Below, one piece after another: positions 43,194 through 52,537 of a stretch of DNA of 64,000 nucleotides (position 1 is its first letter; each line of letters starts with the position of its first letter). The translations under genes and the position numbers were made by a program. The stretch comes from Actinomyces ruminicola (GTDB lineage: Bacteria; Actinomycetota; Actinomycetes; Actinomycetales; Actinomycetaceae). The stretch covers positions 540,138 through 604,137 of the forward strand of contig NZ_FNIM01000001.1 in NCBI RefSeq assembly GCF_900103885.1, read 5' to 3'. The notes beneath the pieces were generated by a model. The model was not told the DNA's origin. It worked only from the letters and a program-made list of their open reading frames with translations, and ran no database searches.

Positions 43194-43946
43194 TCAGCCG
43201 GTGTAGGGGATGCGGAAGTAGTCGAGGTGCTGTTTGAAACGGTCCTGCGCAGCACGGCAGGTCTCCAGGAGGAATCCCGGCTGCGAGTCCCATTCGCGCA
43301 GGCCCCGGTAGTAGAAGCCCTTCATGTCATCGGTGATGACGAAGGGCACGACGTCACTCGCCAAACACTCACCCAGCATGATCAGCCTCCCGACCCGGCC
43401 GTTGCCGTCCTGGAAGGGGTGGATGCGCTCGAAGCGCACGTGCATGTCGATGATCTCCTCCAGGGCGTGTCGCTCAGCCGGACGGTAGTGGGCCAGGAGC
43501 GCACCTATCGCCTCGGGCACCTCCTCAGGCCGCGTCGTCGGCATCCCGGAGACCTCGTTGGGCACGCGCTTATAGTCGCCGACGGCGAACCACTCCTTGG
43601 CGGCGTCGCCGGTCGCCACCTTGAGAATGCCATGCAGGCGCTTGAGCGCGTCCTCGGTGAGCGGCTCACCCGCGTGGTCAATTACGGCGTCGATGGCGCG
43701 GAAGTGGTTGGAGGTCTCGACGACGTCGTCGACGCGCACGGAGCCTTCGGAGGCATCGAGCGTGCGGGTCTCAAAGATGAGGCGGGTCTGGTCCTCGGAG
43801 AGCAGACTGCCCTCGATCCGGTTCGAGGAGTAGGTGAGGTCGATCTGGAGGCGGTGGTAGATGCCGCCCTTGATCCTATCCGCCTTCTCCGCCCGCAGCC
43901 GGGCGAGCAGCGGTGACTCAGGCGTGGTCACGGCGACGCCAGGCAC
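43194..43946 (-). CDS. Fic-domain protein, class II (N-terminal inhibitory motif)
   Basis: About 250 residues. The core motif is HVRFERIHPFQDGNGRVGR (HPFx[D/E]GNG[K/R]xxR), so AMPylation of target proteins is expected. An inhibitory motif S-x-x-x-E-G is present near residue 45 (SSNRIEGSLL), as in class II Fic proteins that carry their own antitoxin helix. GTG 43946 follows GGGGAG by 5 bases; a GTG at 43931 is an alternative. It lies 17 bases after the ATPase-only GMP synthase stop and is probably co-transcribed. A target is not evident. Confidence 0.87.
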   Translation of the reverse strand: MPGVAVTTPESPLLARLRAEKADRIKGGIYHRLQIDLTYSSNRIEGSLLSEDQTRLIFETRTLDASEGSVRVDDVVETSNHFRAIDAVIDHAGEPLTEDALKRLHGILKVATGDAAKEWFAVGDYKRVPNEVSGMPTTRPEEVPEAIGALLAHYRPAERHALEEIIDMHVRFERIHPFQDGNGRVGRLIMLGECLASDVVPFVITDDMKGFYYRGLREWDSQPGFLLETCRAAQDRFKQHLDYFRIPYTG

Positions 43947-43963
43947 GTGTACTCCCCATGGTG

Positions 43964-44947
43964 TTACTCCCACTCGATGGTGCCGATGGGCTTGGGGGTC
44001 AGGTCGTAGGCGACGCGGCACACGCCGGGGACCTCGGCCAGGATACGGTCGGTGATCCGCCGCAGCAGCGGCCAGTCGAGCTCGGGCACCTCGGCGGTCA
44101 TGGCGTCGACGGTGTTGACGCAGCGGATGATGACGGGCCAGTCGAAGGCGCGCTTGCCGTCGCGCACGCCGGTGGCACGCATGTCGGGCACCACGCAGAA
44201 GTACTGCCAGATGTCCTGGCCGGCGGCCTCGATCTCCTCGCGGACGACGGCGTCGGCCTCGCGCAGCGCCTCCAGGCGGTCGCGGGTGATCGCGCCCAGG
44301 CAGCGCACCCCCAGCCCCGGGCCGGGGAAGGGCTGGCGCTCCACCATGGACTGCGGCAGGCCGAGCCGGCGGCCGACCACGCGCACCTCGTCCTTGTACA
44401 GCAGCTTGACGGGCTCCACCAGCTCGAAGTCCATGTCCTCGGGCAGGCCGCCGACGTTGTGGTGGGCCTTCACGCCGTCGGCGGACTCAAGGATGTCGGG
44501 GTAGATGGTGCCCTGCCCCAGGAAGCCGACGCCCTCAAGCTTTGCGGCCTCCTCGGCGAAGACGTTGATGAACTCCGCCCCGATGAGCTTGCGCTTGGCC
44601 TCGGGCTCGGCCACGCCCGCCAGCAGGTTCAGGAACCGGTCGGCGGCGTCGACGTAGACGAGGTTGGCGTCCAGCCCGTCCCGGAAGACCTCGATCACCT
44701 GCTCGGACTCGCCCTTGCGCATCAGGCCGTGGTTGACGTGGACGCTGATCAGCTGCTTGCCGATCGCCTTGATGAGCAGGGCGGCGACGACGGAGGAGTC
44801 GACGCCGCCGGACAGGGCCAGCAGCACCTTGCCGTCACCCACCTGCGTGCGCACGGCCTCGACGGCCTCGGCGATGAAGGCGTCCGCCAGCTCGGGGGTG
44901 GTGATGCGATCCATGTCGGCGGGGCGCTGGTTGGAGGTGAAGTCCAC
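43964..44947 (-). CDS. GMP synthase, ATP-pyrophosphatase domain only
   Basis: A 327-residue protein equal to the C-terminal two-thirds of GuaA. The P-loop [17 protein letters not shown] is the ATP-PPase motif. [18 protein letters not shown] and [15 protein letters not shown] are synthetase motifs, and the C-terminus KPIGTIEWE is the GuaA dimerisation end. No glutamine amidotransferase domain precedes it. GTG 44947 follows AAGGAG by 6 bases. It would make GMP from XMP using ammonia or a separate glutaminase subunit (not seen here). A full GuaA follows 277 bases upstream on the same strand. Confidence 0.87.
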   Translation of the reverse strand: MDFTSNQRPADMDRITTPELADAFIAEAVEAVRTQVGDGKVLLALSGGVDSSVVAALLIKAIGKQLISVHVNHGLMRKGESEQVIEVFRDGLDANLVYVDAADRFLNLLAGVAEPEAKRKLIGAEFINVFAEEAAKLEGVGFLGQGTIYPDILESADGVKAHHNVGGLPEDMDFELVEPVKLLYKDEVRVVGRRLGLPQSMVERQPFPGPGLGVRCLGAITRDRLEALREADAVVREEIEAAGQDIWQYFCVVPDMRATGVRDGKRAFDWPVIIRCVNTVDAMTAEVPELDWPLLRRITDRILAEVPGVCRVAYDLTPKPIGTIEWE

Positions 44948-45053
44948 TGCGGTCTCCTTCGTCGTCGCGTGCGCGGGTTCGCGCCCGACTCTACTGCCAT
45001 CCCCGAGACGGCGCGGAAGAAGCCGCCCCCTCCCGATGAGTCGATGCCCAAGA

Positions 45054-45072
45054 TGTCAAAATCGATGACAAA
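45054..45072. promoter_or_regulatory. Operator-like element, first of an inverted pair
   Basis: TGTCAAAATCGATGACAAA, with TGTCA/TGACA arms. It matches the reverse complement of 45155-45173 in 18 of 19 positions. Confidence 0.45.
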
Positions 45073-45154
45073 CGCGTCCAGGGGCGTTGGCGACAGCGAA
45101 CAAAACGTTGGAATCATGCGGGCGCCAGGCCGACTCTCGCCGGCATCGGGAGGG

Positions 45155-45173
45155 TTTGTCATCGATATTGACA
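45155..45173. promoter_or_regulatory. Operator-like element, second of an inverted pair
   Basis: TTTGTCATCGATATTGACA, inverted relative to 45054. The pair, 82 bases apart, lies between the full guaA stop and the ATPase-only GMP synthase start and may control the latter. Confidence 0.45.
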
Positions 45174-45223
45174 CTTCCGCTCCATGCGCTGGCGGCGGCT
45201 GGCAGTCAGGGAGACGTCAGCCA

Positions 45224-46831
45224 CTACTCCCACTCGATGGTGGCGGGGGGCTTGCTGGTCACGTCCAGCACCACGCGGTTGACCTCCGGGACGGCGTTGG
45301 TGATGCGGGTGGAGATGCGGGCCAGCACGTCGTAGGGCAGACGCGTCCAGTCCGCCGTCATCGCGTCCTCACTGCTCACCGGCCGCAGCACCACCGGATG
45401 CCCGTATGTGCGCCCGTCGCCCTGCACGCCCACGGACCTCACGCCGGCCAGCAGCACCACCGGGCACTGCCAGATCTCCTTATCCAGCCCGGCCGCCGTC
45501 AGCTCCTCGCGGGCGATGCCGTCCGCGGCCCGCAGGATCCGCAGGTTCTCCGCCGTCACCTCACCAATGACGCGAATGCCCAGGCCCGGCCCGGGGAAGG
45601 GCTGGCGGGCCACGATCCCCTCGGGCACGCCCAGCTCCCGCCCGATCGCGCGCACCTCGTCCTTGAACAGCGCCCGCAGCGGCTCGATCAGCTCGAAGTC
45701 CAGATCCTCGGGCAGCCCGCCCACATTGTGGTGGCTCTTGATGTTCGCGGCGCCCTCACCGCCGCCGGACTCCACCACGTCCGGGTACAGCGTGCCCTGC
45801 ACCAGGAACTTGATCTCGCCGCCGGCGGCGCCGACCTGCGCGATCACGCGCCGCTGGGCGGCCTCGAAGGAGCGGATGAACTCCCGGCCGATGATCTTGC
45901 GCTTGGCCTCGGGCTCGGCGACGCCCGCGAGCGCGGTCAGGAAGCGCTCGGACTCGTCCACGGTGATCACGCGGATGCCCATGCCCTGGGCGTAGTCGCG
46001 CTCCACCTGCTCGCGCTCGCCTGCGCGCAGCAGGCCGTGGTCCACGAAGATGCAGGTCAGCTGGTCCCCGATGGCCCGGTGCACCAGGGCCGCGGCCACG
46101 GAGGAGTCGACGCCGCCGGACAGGCCGCAGATGACGTGGGCGTCGCCCACCCGCTCCCGGATGGCCTCGACCTGCTCGTCGATGATGTTGCCCGGCGTCC
46201 AGGTGGCGGGGATGCCGGCGCCGTCATGCAGGAAGTTCTCCAGGGCTCGCTGACCGAACTGGGAGTGCATGACCTCGGGATGCCACTGCAGCCCGTACAG
46301 CCGCCGGGCGGGGTCCTCGAAGGCGGCCACCGGCGTCTGAGCGGTGGAGGCGGTGACGGCGAAGCCGTCCGGGGCGGCCTGCACGGCGTCGCCGTGGCTC
46401 ATCCACACCGCCTGCCGGGCGGGTGTGCCGGCGAACAGGCGGGAGCCGGAGGCGACGTCGGCGTCGGTGTGCCCGTACTCGCGGGTGCCGGTGCGCCCGA
46501 CGGTGCCGCCGAGGGCCTGGGCCATGGTCTGGAAGCCGTAGCAGATACCCAGCACGGGCACGCCCGCGTCGAACAGGGCGGGGTCGACCCCGGGGGCGCC
46601 GTCGGCATACACCGAGGCGGGCCCGCCGGACAGGATGATGGCGGCCGGCCGCTTGGCGAGCATGTCCGCCGCCGACATGCTGTGCGGCACGATCTCGGAG
46701 TAGACGCTGGCCTCGCGCACGCGGCGGGCTATCAGCTGGGCGTACTGGGCGCCGAAGTCCACCACGAGGACGGGGCCGATCCGGCCCTCCTCGTCACCGG
46801 TGGCACCATGGGGAGTTGTCGTCACCGGCAC
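45224..46831 (-). CDS. guaA: GMP synthase (glutamine-hydrolysing)
   Basis: A 535-residue complete GuaA: class I amidotransferase ([20 protein letters not shown], nucleophile Cys in [12 protein letters not shown], His/Glu in [10 protein letters not shown]), ATP-PPase ([17 protein letters not shown]), and dimerisation end [10 protein letters not shown]. Converts XMP to GMP. The GTG at 46831 has no obvious ribosome site; a downstream GTG is possible. The sequence is about 50% similar by eye to the ATPase-only copy in the shared part. Confidence 0.92.
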   Translation of the reverse strand: MPVTTTPHGATGDEEGRIGPVLVVDFGAQYAQLIARRVREASVYSEIVPHSMSAADMLAKRPAAIILSGGPASVYADGAPGVDPALFDAGVPVLGICYGFQTMAQALGGTVGRTGTREYGHTDADVASGSRLFAGTPARQAVWMSHGDAVQAAPDGFAVTASTAQTPVAAFEDPARRLYGLQWHPEVMHSQFGQRALENFLHDGAGIPATWTPGNIIDEQVEAIRERVGDAHVICGLSGGVDSSVAAALVHRAIGDQLTCIFVDHGLLRAGEREQVERDYAQGMGIRVITVDESERFLTALAGVAEPEAKRKIIGREFIRSFEAAQRRVIAQVGAAGGEIKFLVQGTLYPDVVESGGGEGAANIKSHHNVGGLPEDLDFELIEPLRALFKDEVRAIGRELGVPEGIVARQPFPGPGLGIRVIGEVTAENLRILRAADGIAREELTAAGLDKEIWQCPVVLLAGVRSVGVQGDGRTYGHPVVLRPVSSEDAMTADWTRLPYDVLARISTRITNAVPEVNRVVLDVTSKPPATIEWE

Positions 46832-46931
46832 AGGATAGCGGCATCGCCAGCCGCGACGACGACGGCGTCCGCGGTCGCCGCCCGCCTCCTGTGGGCCCGT
46901 TGGTCGCGCGCCAGAGACGTCAGCCCCGGCC

Positions 46932-47669
46932 TCACACCAGCAGGTAGGCGGCAGACAGGACCGTGAGCACCGTTACCAGCGGGTCGAAGACCTGGTTGTT
47001 CATGTGCGCGGCCAGCCAGCGCCCGCCGAGCGCCGCGACCACGACCACCGGTACCAGTGCCAGGTCCACCCACAGCGTGTCGGGGCGGATGATGCCCAGG
47101 CCGATCGAGAAGGGCAGCTTGACCAGGTTGACAATGAAGTAGAACCAGGCGGTGGTGCCCAGGAAGGTGAGCACCGAGAAGCGGGAGGCCAGGAAGTACA
47201 TGGTGGTGACCGGCCCGCCGGCGTTGGCCGCCATGGTGGTGAATCCGGCCAGGGTGCCGTAGACGGCGCGACCCACCCGCCCCTGGAGCTGCGGCGGCCG
47301 GGGCAGCCGCATGAGCAAAAGCGTGATGGCTATCAGGGCGATCAGTAGCACGCCGATGAACCTCTTGGTGGCCTCGTCGGAGGCCAGGCGCAGGAACAGG
47401 GCACCGAGCACAACGCCCGCGAGCACCCCGGGCACGAGTCGCCGCAGGGTGCCCCAGTCGGCGTCACGGCGGTACATGATGATCGCCAGCACATCGCCCA
47501 CCAGCAGCAGCACCAGCATGGTGCCGGTGGACTCCTTGGCGGGCAGCACGGTGGCGAACAGGGCGACCGCGAGCGTGGCCGCGCCCGGGAGCGCGGTCTT
47601 GGCCAGGCCGATGGCGGCGGCGGCGATGATGAGTATGATCCATGACGGAGTGGACAACAATGTCAGCAC
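46932..47669 (-). CDS. TauE/SafE-family (TSUP) membrane transporter
   Basis: A 245-residue protein with seven or eight hydrophobic segments. The repeated half signatures [20 protein letters not shown] and [21 protein letters not shown] are diagnostic for TauE/SafE (G-x-G-G, A-A-N-x-x-G-P). Predicted exporter of sulfite/sulfonate-like or organic anions. Divergent from the MFS gene at 47768. Confidence 0.85.
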   Translation of the reverse strand: MLTLLSTPSWIILIIAAAAIGLAKTALPGAATLAVALFATVLPAKESTGTMLVLLLVGDVLAIIMYRRDADWGTLRRLVPGVLAGVVLGALFLRLASDEATKRFIGVLLIALIAITLLLMRLPRPPQLQGRVGRAVYGTLAGFTTMAANAGGPVTTMYFLASRFSVLTFLGTTAWFYFIVNLVKLPFSIGLGIIRPDTLWVDLALVPVVVVAALGGRWLAAHMNNQVFDPLVTVLTVLSAAYLLV

Positions 47670-47767
47670 AAAGGCATCCTAAAACCTGAGCCCCGCGTCG
47701 GCCCAGTCCCAGGATCGCACACCTGGGCGCATCACCGGGCGCGCTCCTCACGGCAGGAAGGCGATTA

Positions 47768-49147
47768 ATGGCGACCGCTGTACGCACCCCGGCGCAAAGG
47801 CGCCTGCGGGCCCTGCTCGTCAGCTCCGCGCTCGCCGCCGGCGCCGCCTGGGGAGCGATTGGCATATCCCTGGCAGGGGACGCCGCTGCCAGAGCCGCTC
47901 TGACCGCCCACGGAGCCGCCGGCACCGAGGCGCTGCCGATAATCCTGCTGACGCTGGCGGCCCTGCCGCTGGGTTCTCTGGTAGGCGCGCCCGCGCTGGA
48001 CCTCATCTCCCACGCCTGCGGGCGCCGTCCGGCGGTGCTCGCATGCGCGGTCCTGACCACGGTCGGCTGCCTCGTGGCCGTGTGCGACCGGCCGCTGCTG
48101 CGGGTCGCGGGAATCGGCGTCGTCGGTCTGGGGATCGGCGGCTACGCGATCGTGGTGCCCAAGCTCGCCCACGAGCTGGCCGAACACGGACACCGCCGCT
48201 TGATGCCGCGCGTACGCGCCGCCGCCCCGGCGGGCGCCGGGCTCGCGATTCTGGCCGGAGCCCTGGGCGAGCGGCTGGCCCCCGGACAGAGCGCGGTCTG
48301 CGCATGGCTGATCCCCCAACTGGCGGCAATGGTCTCCCTGCTGCTGGCACTGACCCTGCCGGAGACGCCGCACTGGTATGCGGCGCAAGGACGCTTGGAG
48401 TCCGCCTACGCGGCGCTGCAGCGAATGCTGGGCAGCCTCGAGGCCGCGGTCGGCATCGACTGGGTGATGATGGACACCGGCACCCGGGACGAGCAGCATC
48501 CGCTTGGCCGCGGCGACCTGTCGATCGCGCGCGTGCGGCGCACGGTCGCGGCCGGGCTACTACTCGAGGTGGTGCAGGCGCTGCCGCTGGGGGTGGCGGC
48601 GCTGTGCCTGGGCCCGGCGCTTATGGCGGAGGCGGCCGGGGCGATGGCCGGAGGCACCGCCGGGTCAGGCCCCGCGCACTTGCCCCTCGGCGTCGCCGCA
48701 GCGCTGGCGCTGGCCTGGGTGGCGGTCGCGCTACTGGGCACCGGCCGACGCGGCAACCACTTCGCCTACGCCTGGATTCTTGTCGGCATCGGCGTATCCG
48801 CCTTCGGTATCACGCTGCTGGCGCTGGCCGATACGCTCCACGGGGCGGGCATGATGGCACTGCTGGTCTGCGTGGATGTGCTGCTGGTGGCCTGCCAGTT
48901 CACGGCCGTAGCGCCGGCCTGCACCGGCAACATCGACCCGCTCGTCCCCCCGTGGCTGCTGCGTTCGCAGCGGCGGGCCATTGCCGCGATCAGGCCCCTG
49001 GTGCAGTTGGCGGCCGTGTTGGCGCCGGCGCTATTGCTGGCACTCACGCCCCCGCAGGCAGCGGTCGGCGTCGTGCTCAGCTGCCAGGTTCTCAGCCTGC
49101 TGATTGCGGTGGCAGCACTGCCGTGCGCCCTGGAGGCACTGCGCTGA
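47768..49147 (+). CDS. MFS transporter, sugar-porter-like
   Basis: A 459-residue protein with about 12 hydrophobic helices. LPETPHWYAAQGRLESAYAA resembles the PESPRWL signature after helix 6, and the first half has the GxxxxPxxG-like transport motif in weak form. Low conservation of the GRR/K loop (ACGRRP) is unusual. Substrate unknown. AGGAAGG precedes the ATG. A terminator follows. Confidence 0.75.
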   Translation: MATAVRTPAQRRLRALLVSSALAAGAAWGAIGISLAGDAAARAALTAHGAAGTEALPIILLTLAALPLGSLVGAPALDLISHACGRRPAVLACAVLTTVGCLVAVCDRPLLRVAGIGVVGLGIGGYAIVVPKLAHELAEHGHRRLMPRVRAAAPAGAGLAILAGALGERLAPGQSAVCAWLIPQLAAMVSLLLALTLPETPHWYAAQGRLESAYAALQRMLGSLEAAVGIDWVMMDTGTRDEQHPLGRGDLSIARVRRTVAAGLLLEVVQALPLGVAALCLGPALMAEAAGAMAGGTAGSGPAHLPLGVAAALALAWVAVALLGTGRRGNHFAYAWILVGIGVSAFGITLLALADTLHGAGMMALLVCVDVLLVACQFTAVAPACTGNIDPLVPPWLLRSQRRAIAAIRPLVQLAAVLAPALLLALTPPQAAVGVVLSCQVLSLLIAVAALPCALEALR

Positions 49148-49158
49148 AGACAGTGAGA

Positions 49159-49182
49159 AGCGCCGACCATCGGGTCGGCGCT
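49159..49182 (+). terminator. Hairpin terminator of the MFS gene
   Basis: 10-bp perfect stem AGCGCCGACC / GGTCGGCGCT, 4-base loop, followed by CAATAAT. Confidence 0.7.
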
Positions 49183-49245
49183 CAATAATGGGCTCACGGA
49201 TCTCCCGCCGCGTCCGGGTTGCCGGTGGCGCGGTGCGGTACAGCC

Positions 49246-49494
49246 TCAGGCCGCCGGGAGGTTCACACCGGTGCTGGCGTTGACCAGGGCGGCCACGACG
49301 GTGAACAGGCCCGACGCAATGAGCAGGGGCTCGGAGGCGACGATCATGCCGACAATGGTCATTACCAACAGCACCGCGACTACGGTCGCCATTCCTATTT
49401 GAAAGGTGAGCAGGTCGGCGGCCTTGGACGCGTCCTGCGGGGTGGCGGCGGACTGCGGGGTGGCGGCGACGGCGTCGACGACGGGAGCGTTCAT
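49246..49494 (-). CDS. Small membrane protein, two helices, hypothetical
   Basis: An 82-residue protein. ATG 49494 follows AAGGAG by 8 bases. N-terminus polar and Ala/Pro/Gln-rich (MNAPVVDAVAATPQSAATPQ), then two hydrophobic segments about residues 31-52 and 54-72 (GMATVVAVLLVMTIVGMIV; LIASGLFTVVAALVN). I recognise no family. Its promoter (-35 49622-49627, -10 49598-49603 on the minus strand) overlaps the 14-bp palindrome of the inositol region, which suggests co-regulation with that region. Confidence 0.68.
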   Translation of the reverse strand: MNAPVVDAVAATPQSAATPQDASKAADLLTFQIGMATVVAVLLVMTIVGMIVASEPLLIASGLFTVVAALVNASTGVNLPAA

Positions 49495-49820
49495 GGCGGC
49501 TTCTCCTTCCGGTTCCTGTGCGGAACCGGTCGGGCGGCCCGCACAGCGGTGTGCCCGACCTGGCGGTCGGTACCGGCCTGGTCGGCCGGCAGGCAGTACA
49601 TTAGGAACCCCGCCGACACTTTGTAAAGACAAACTACTGATAAGCGCATCACTCCCGGCGAGCAACCGGCTCGCCACTCCCGCCCGAGCTCCACCGTGAC
49701 CCACCTCCCCTTGCCGCAGCCCTGCCCACAGGACTCTCTCGACGCCGAATCGCCGCCGGAGCCCGTCATCTATCCTGAGGTGGTCCATTCCCGCCCGCCA
49801 CGGGACGTACAGGAGTAGCC
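49495..49820. other. Divergent promoter region of the small membrane gene and the LacI gene
   Basis: 326 bases. Contains the operator at 49620-49633 and the minus-strand promoter described at 49598-49627. No further gene is seen. Confidence 0.6.
49598..49633 (-). promoter_or_regulatory. Promoter with overlapping inositol-region operator
   Basis: Minus-strand -35 TTTACA, 18-base spacer, -10 TAATGT. Palindrome TTTGT-AAAG-ACAAA (49620-49633) covers the -35. Drives the small membrane gene. Confidence 0.55.
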
Positions 49821-50828
49821 GTGTTCCCCACCCCGCGTCCGGCACAGACCCACGCCACCCAGCAGGATGTCGCCGCCGCCGCCGGAGTGTCCCGCGGGCT
49901 GGTCTCCCTTGCGCTCAAGGGAGAGGGACGAATGTCGGACCAGACGCGCCAACGCATCCTGGACACCGCGGCACGCCTGGACTACCACCCGAACGCCGCC
50001 GCCGCGGAGTTGGCCGCCCGGCACTCCCGGCGCCTGGCGGTCGTCCTCCCCTACCTGGACAACCCGTTCTTCGACCTGCTGCTGCGGGCCCTGCGCCGCC
50101 GCGCGAAGCAGGCCGGCTACACCCTGGTGGCGCTGGTTTCAGACCTCGCTGACGATCTGGAGAGCTCCACCATCGACGACGTGCTGTCGCTGCGTCCGGC
50201 CGGTCTGATCCTGCCGGGTACCTCCATGAGTGCCGGGGAGCTGGGGGAGCTGGGGCAACGGGTTCGCCTGTGCGTAATCGACCGCACGCTGCCGGAGTCG
50301 GCCGACATCGCCACGGTCCGCCTGGACGAGGCCGACGCCGCGCGCCTGACCGTCGAGCACTTGATCTCCCAGGGATACACCCGCCTGGCCTTCCTCTCCC
50401 CCGCCGCCCGGCTGCGGGAGGCCATCCTGGGCGAACGGCTTGAGGAGTGCCGTACCGCTGCGGCTAGCGCCGGAATCGACTTCATCGAGGTCGACGCCGA
50501 CGCCGGCATCAGGTCGGGTATCACCCGAGCCATGGACACCGGAAGGGGGCCGCTGGGCCTGATCGCCTACAACGACCTACTCGCGATCGACGCCGTCGCC
50601 GCCGGACTCAGTCTGGGGCTGAGCATCCCCCAGCAGCTGGGCGTCTCCTCCTACGACAATACCTCCCTGGCCGAGCGCGCCGAACTGAGCATCACCAGCA
50701 TCGATCAGAACCCAGACCTGCTGGCGGCCGGTGCGCTCGAGGCGCTACTGACGCCTGACAGCGACTCGGCCTTCCATCGAGTCGTCCCCGCACAGCTGGT
50801 CGAGCGCGCCTCCACCGCCCGTCGCTGA
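49821..50828 (+). CDS. LacI-family transcriptional regulator
   Basis: A 335-residue regulator. HTH TQQDVAAAAGVSRGLVSLAL, hinge region LDYHPNAAAAELAARHS, then a sugar-binding domain (LAVVLPYLDNPFFDLLLRAL; LGVSSYDNTSLAERAELSIT). GTG 49821 is 5 bases after AGGAG. The close relative at 54983 shares the SRxLVSLAL recognition helix, so both may bind a similar site. It sits at the left edge of the inositol region and may control it. Confidence 0.85.
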   Translation: MFPTPRPAQTHATQQDVAAAAGVSRGLVSLALKGEGRMSDQTRQRILDTAARLDYHPNAAAAELAARHSRRLAVVLPYLDNPFFDLLLRALRRRAKQAGYTLVALVSDLADDLESSTIDDVLSLRPAGLILPGTSMSAGELGELGQRVRLCVIDRTLPESADIATVRLDEADAARLTVEHLISQGYTRLAFLSPAARLREAILGERLEECRTAAASAGIDFIEVDADAGIRSGITRAMDTGRGPLGLIAYNDLLAIDAVAAGLSLGLSIPQQLGVSSYDNTSLAERAELSITSIDQNPDLLAAGALEALLTPDSDSAFHRVVPAQLVERASTARR

Positions 50829-50960
50829 CGCCGCCACGGTCACCCCAGATCGCGCCGGCCCACGCGGAACCGCCGCGCGCTCCACGACCTTGGTGGCGCC
50901 ACCTTCACCTCGCCCAGCCCAGCCCCGCCCGGGGCGCACTGCACGACCTTGGCGACACTG

Positions 50961-51021
50961 CACGACCTTGGGGTACGTTCCACGACCCCGGGGTGGTCGT
51001 GGAACGTACCCCAAGGTCGTG
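50961..51021. repeat. 27-bp perfect inverted repeat
   Basis: Arms at 50961-50987 and 50995-51021 (CACGACCTTGGGGTACGTTC at the left end of the first) with a 7-base loop. Too long and clean for an ordinary terminator; it could be a terminator, a short mobile repeat or a replication/structural element. Direct repeats of CACGACCTTGG occur upstream. Confidence 0.8.
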
Positions 51022-51160
51022 ATTTGTTCGGCATTCGTCCGGCGAAAGCAGGTGACGAAGACAAGGGGCGGGCGGCGGCCATAGAGGACCCGCACCTAGC
51101 CCCCGCCATCACCCGCCGGAGCCGGCCAAGCCCTCCTCAACCCTCCGACCCACCTCACCC

Positions 51161-51191
51161 CTTGACAGGACAAATTGACGGCACATAGACT
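51161..51191 (+). promoter_or_regulatory. Promoter with overlapping inositol-region operator
   Basis: -35 TTGACA (51162-51167), 18-base spacer, -10 TAGACT (51186-51191). Operator CTTGACAGGACAAA at 51161-51174. A half-site TTGTCCTG lies at 51229-51236. Drives the Gfo/Idh gene at 51284. Confidence 0.6.
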
Positions 51192-51283
51192 GCTCCCACG
51201 TCATCGCTGACGCGTGTTACCGCACTGATTGTCCTGTTTGCTCACCACGATGCCGACCACGGCGGTCGGCGAAGGAGTCACCC

Positions 51284-52480
51284 ATGAGCACCAAACGCAA
51301 GCTGGGAGTCGGAGTCATCTCCCTGGGATGGATGGGCCGCCTGCACTCCCGCAGCTACCGCGCCCTGTCCGAGCGCTTCCCCGAGCTGGGCGTCGAGGCC
51401 CGCCTCGTGGCCGCCGCCGACCCGATCGAGGAGGCGCAGCGGGCCGCAGTCGAGGACCTGGGCTTCGAGCGCGCCTACGCGGACTACCACGAGCTGCTGG
51501 CCGACCCCGAGGTAGAGGTGGTATCAATCGCCTCCCCCAACTTCCTGCACGAGGAGATCGCCCTGGCCGCCGCCAAGGCCGGCAAGCCCTTCTGGATCGA
51601 GAAGCCGATGGGCACCTCCGCGCAGCAGTCCGAGAACATCGCCCGCGCCGCCGAGGCCGCAGGCCTGGTCACCTGCGTCGGCTTCAACTACCGGCACGTA
51701 CCCGCCATCGAGTACATGCGCGAGCTCATCCGCTCCGGGAAGCTCGGCCGCATCACCAACGCCCGCGTCTGGTTCATCGCCGACTACAACTCCTCCCCCC
51801 GCAGCCCGCTGACCTGGCGCGCCTCCCGGGAGAAGGCCGGTGCCGGCGTCGTCCCCGACCTGATGAGCCACGGGGCGGACCTGGCCCAGTACCTGATCGG
51901 CCGCATCTCCTCGGTGACCGCCCTGACCGACACCTTTATCAAGGAGCGCCCCATCCCCACCAAGGTGGGCATCGGCCACTCCGGCTTCGAGATCGGCGAC
52001 GAGGTCGGCGAGGTGGAGAACGAGGACTATGTGGGCATGCTCGCCCGCTTCGATTCCGGCGCCGTGGCCACCATGGAGTCGTCCCGCGTGAGCGTCGGCC
52101 CGCGCGCCGAGTACGTGGTGGAGGTCTATGGCACCGAGGGCTCGGCCCGCTGGAACTTCGAACGGCTCAACGAGTTGGAGGTCTGCCTTGGCGTCGACGG
52201 CGGCCCCACCCACGGCTACCGCCGCGCCATGGCCGGCCCCGCCTGGGGCGAGTGGCACCGCTACCAGCCCGCGATCGGCACCTCGATGGGCTTCGACGAC
52301 CTGAAGTCCATCGAGGCCGCCCAGTTCGTCCGCTCCGTCCTGACCGGCGAGCAGCACGCCCCCTCCGCCGCGGACGCCTGGTGCGCCGCCGAGGTAGACG
52401 CCGCTGTCGTCGCCTCCGCCGCCGACGGCCAGTGGCACGACGTCGCCCGCGTCGAGGGCCGGACCACCTTCGACGCCTGA
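51284..52480 (+). CDS. Gfo/Idh/MocA-family dehydrogenase
   Basis: A 398-residue oxidoreductase. Rossmann motif GVGVISLGWMGRLHSRSYRA, cofactor/active-site EKPMG (here IEKPMGTSAQQ), and the C-terminal beta-sandwich. Catalytic Lys is in EKP; the His/Asp pair near SHGADLAQYLIG is likely. Oxidises a polyol or inositol isomer with NAD(H); the longer C-terminus relative to IolG suggests another isomer. First gene of an operon with the IolE-like gene (57-base gap) and its own regulated promoter. Confidence 0.87.
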   Translation: MSTKRKLGVGVISLGWMGRLHSRSYRALSERFPELGVEARLVAAADPIEEAQRAAVEDLGFERAYADYHELLADPEVEVVSIASPNFLHEEIALAAAKAGKPFWIEKPMGTSAQQSENIARAAEAAGLVTCVGFNYRHVPAIEYMRELIRSGKLGRITNARVWFIADYNSSPRSPLTWRASREKAGAGVVPDLMSHGADLAQYLIGRISSVTALTDTFIKERPIPTKVGIGHSGFEIGDEVGEVENEDYVGMLARFDSGAVATMESSRVSVGPRAEYVVEVYGTEGSARWNFERLNELEVCLGVDGGPTHGYRRAMAGPAWGEWHRYQPAIGTSMGFDDLKSIEAAQFVRSVLTGEQHAPSAADAWCAAEVDAAVVASAADGQWHDVARVEGRTTFDA

Positions 52481-52537
52481 CCCCACCCCCGATCACCACC
52501 ACTACGGATCCACCCCAACCACATCAAAGGAGATCTC

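Larger units (their letters stand above)
50829..51283. other. Intergenic region with large hairpin and promoter
   Basis: 455 bases. Contains CACGACCTT words (50883, 50942), a 27-bp perfect inverted repeat (50961-51021) and the promoter/operator of the dehydrogenase gene (51161-51191). No gene is seen. Confidence 0.6.

Noticed and set aside
43913-46966. A 1017-codon plus-strand open frame
   Set aside because: It is antisense to guaA and the second GMP synthase, with composition rich in Gly/Val/His typical of the mirror of GC-rich coding sequence.
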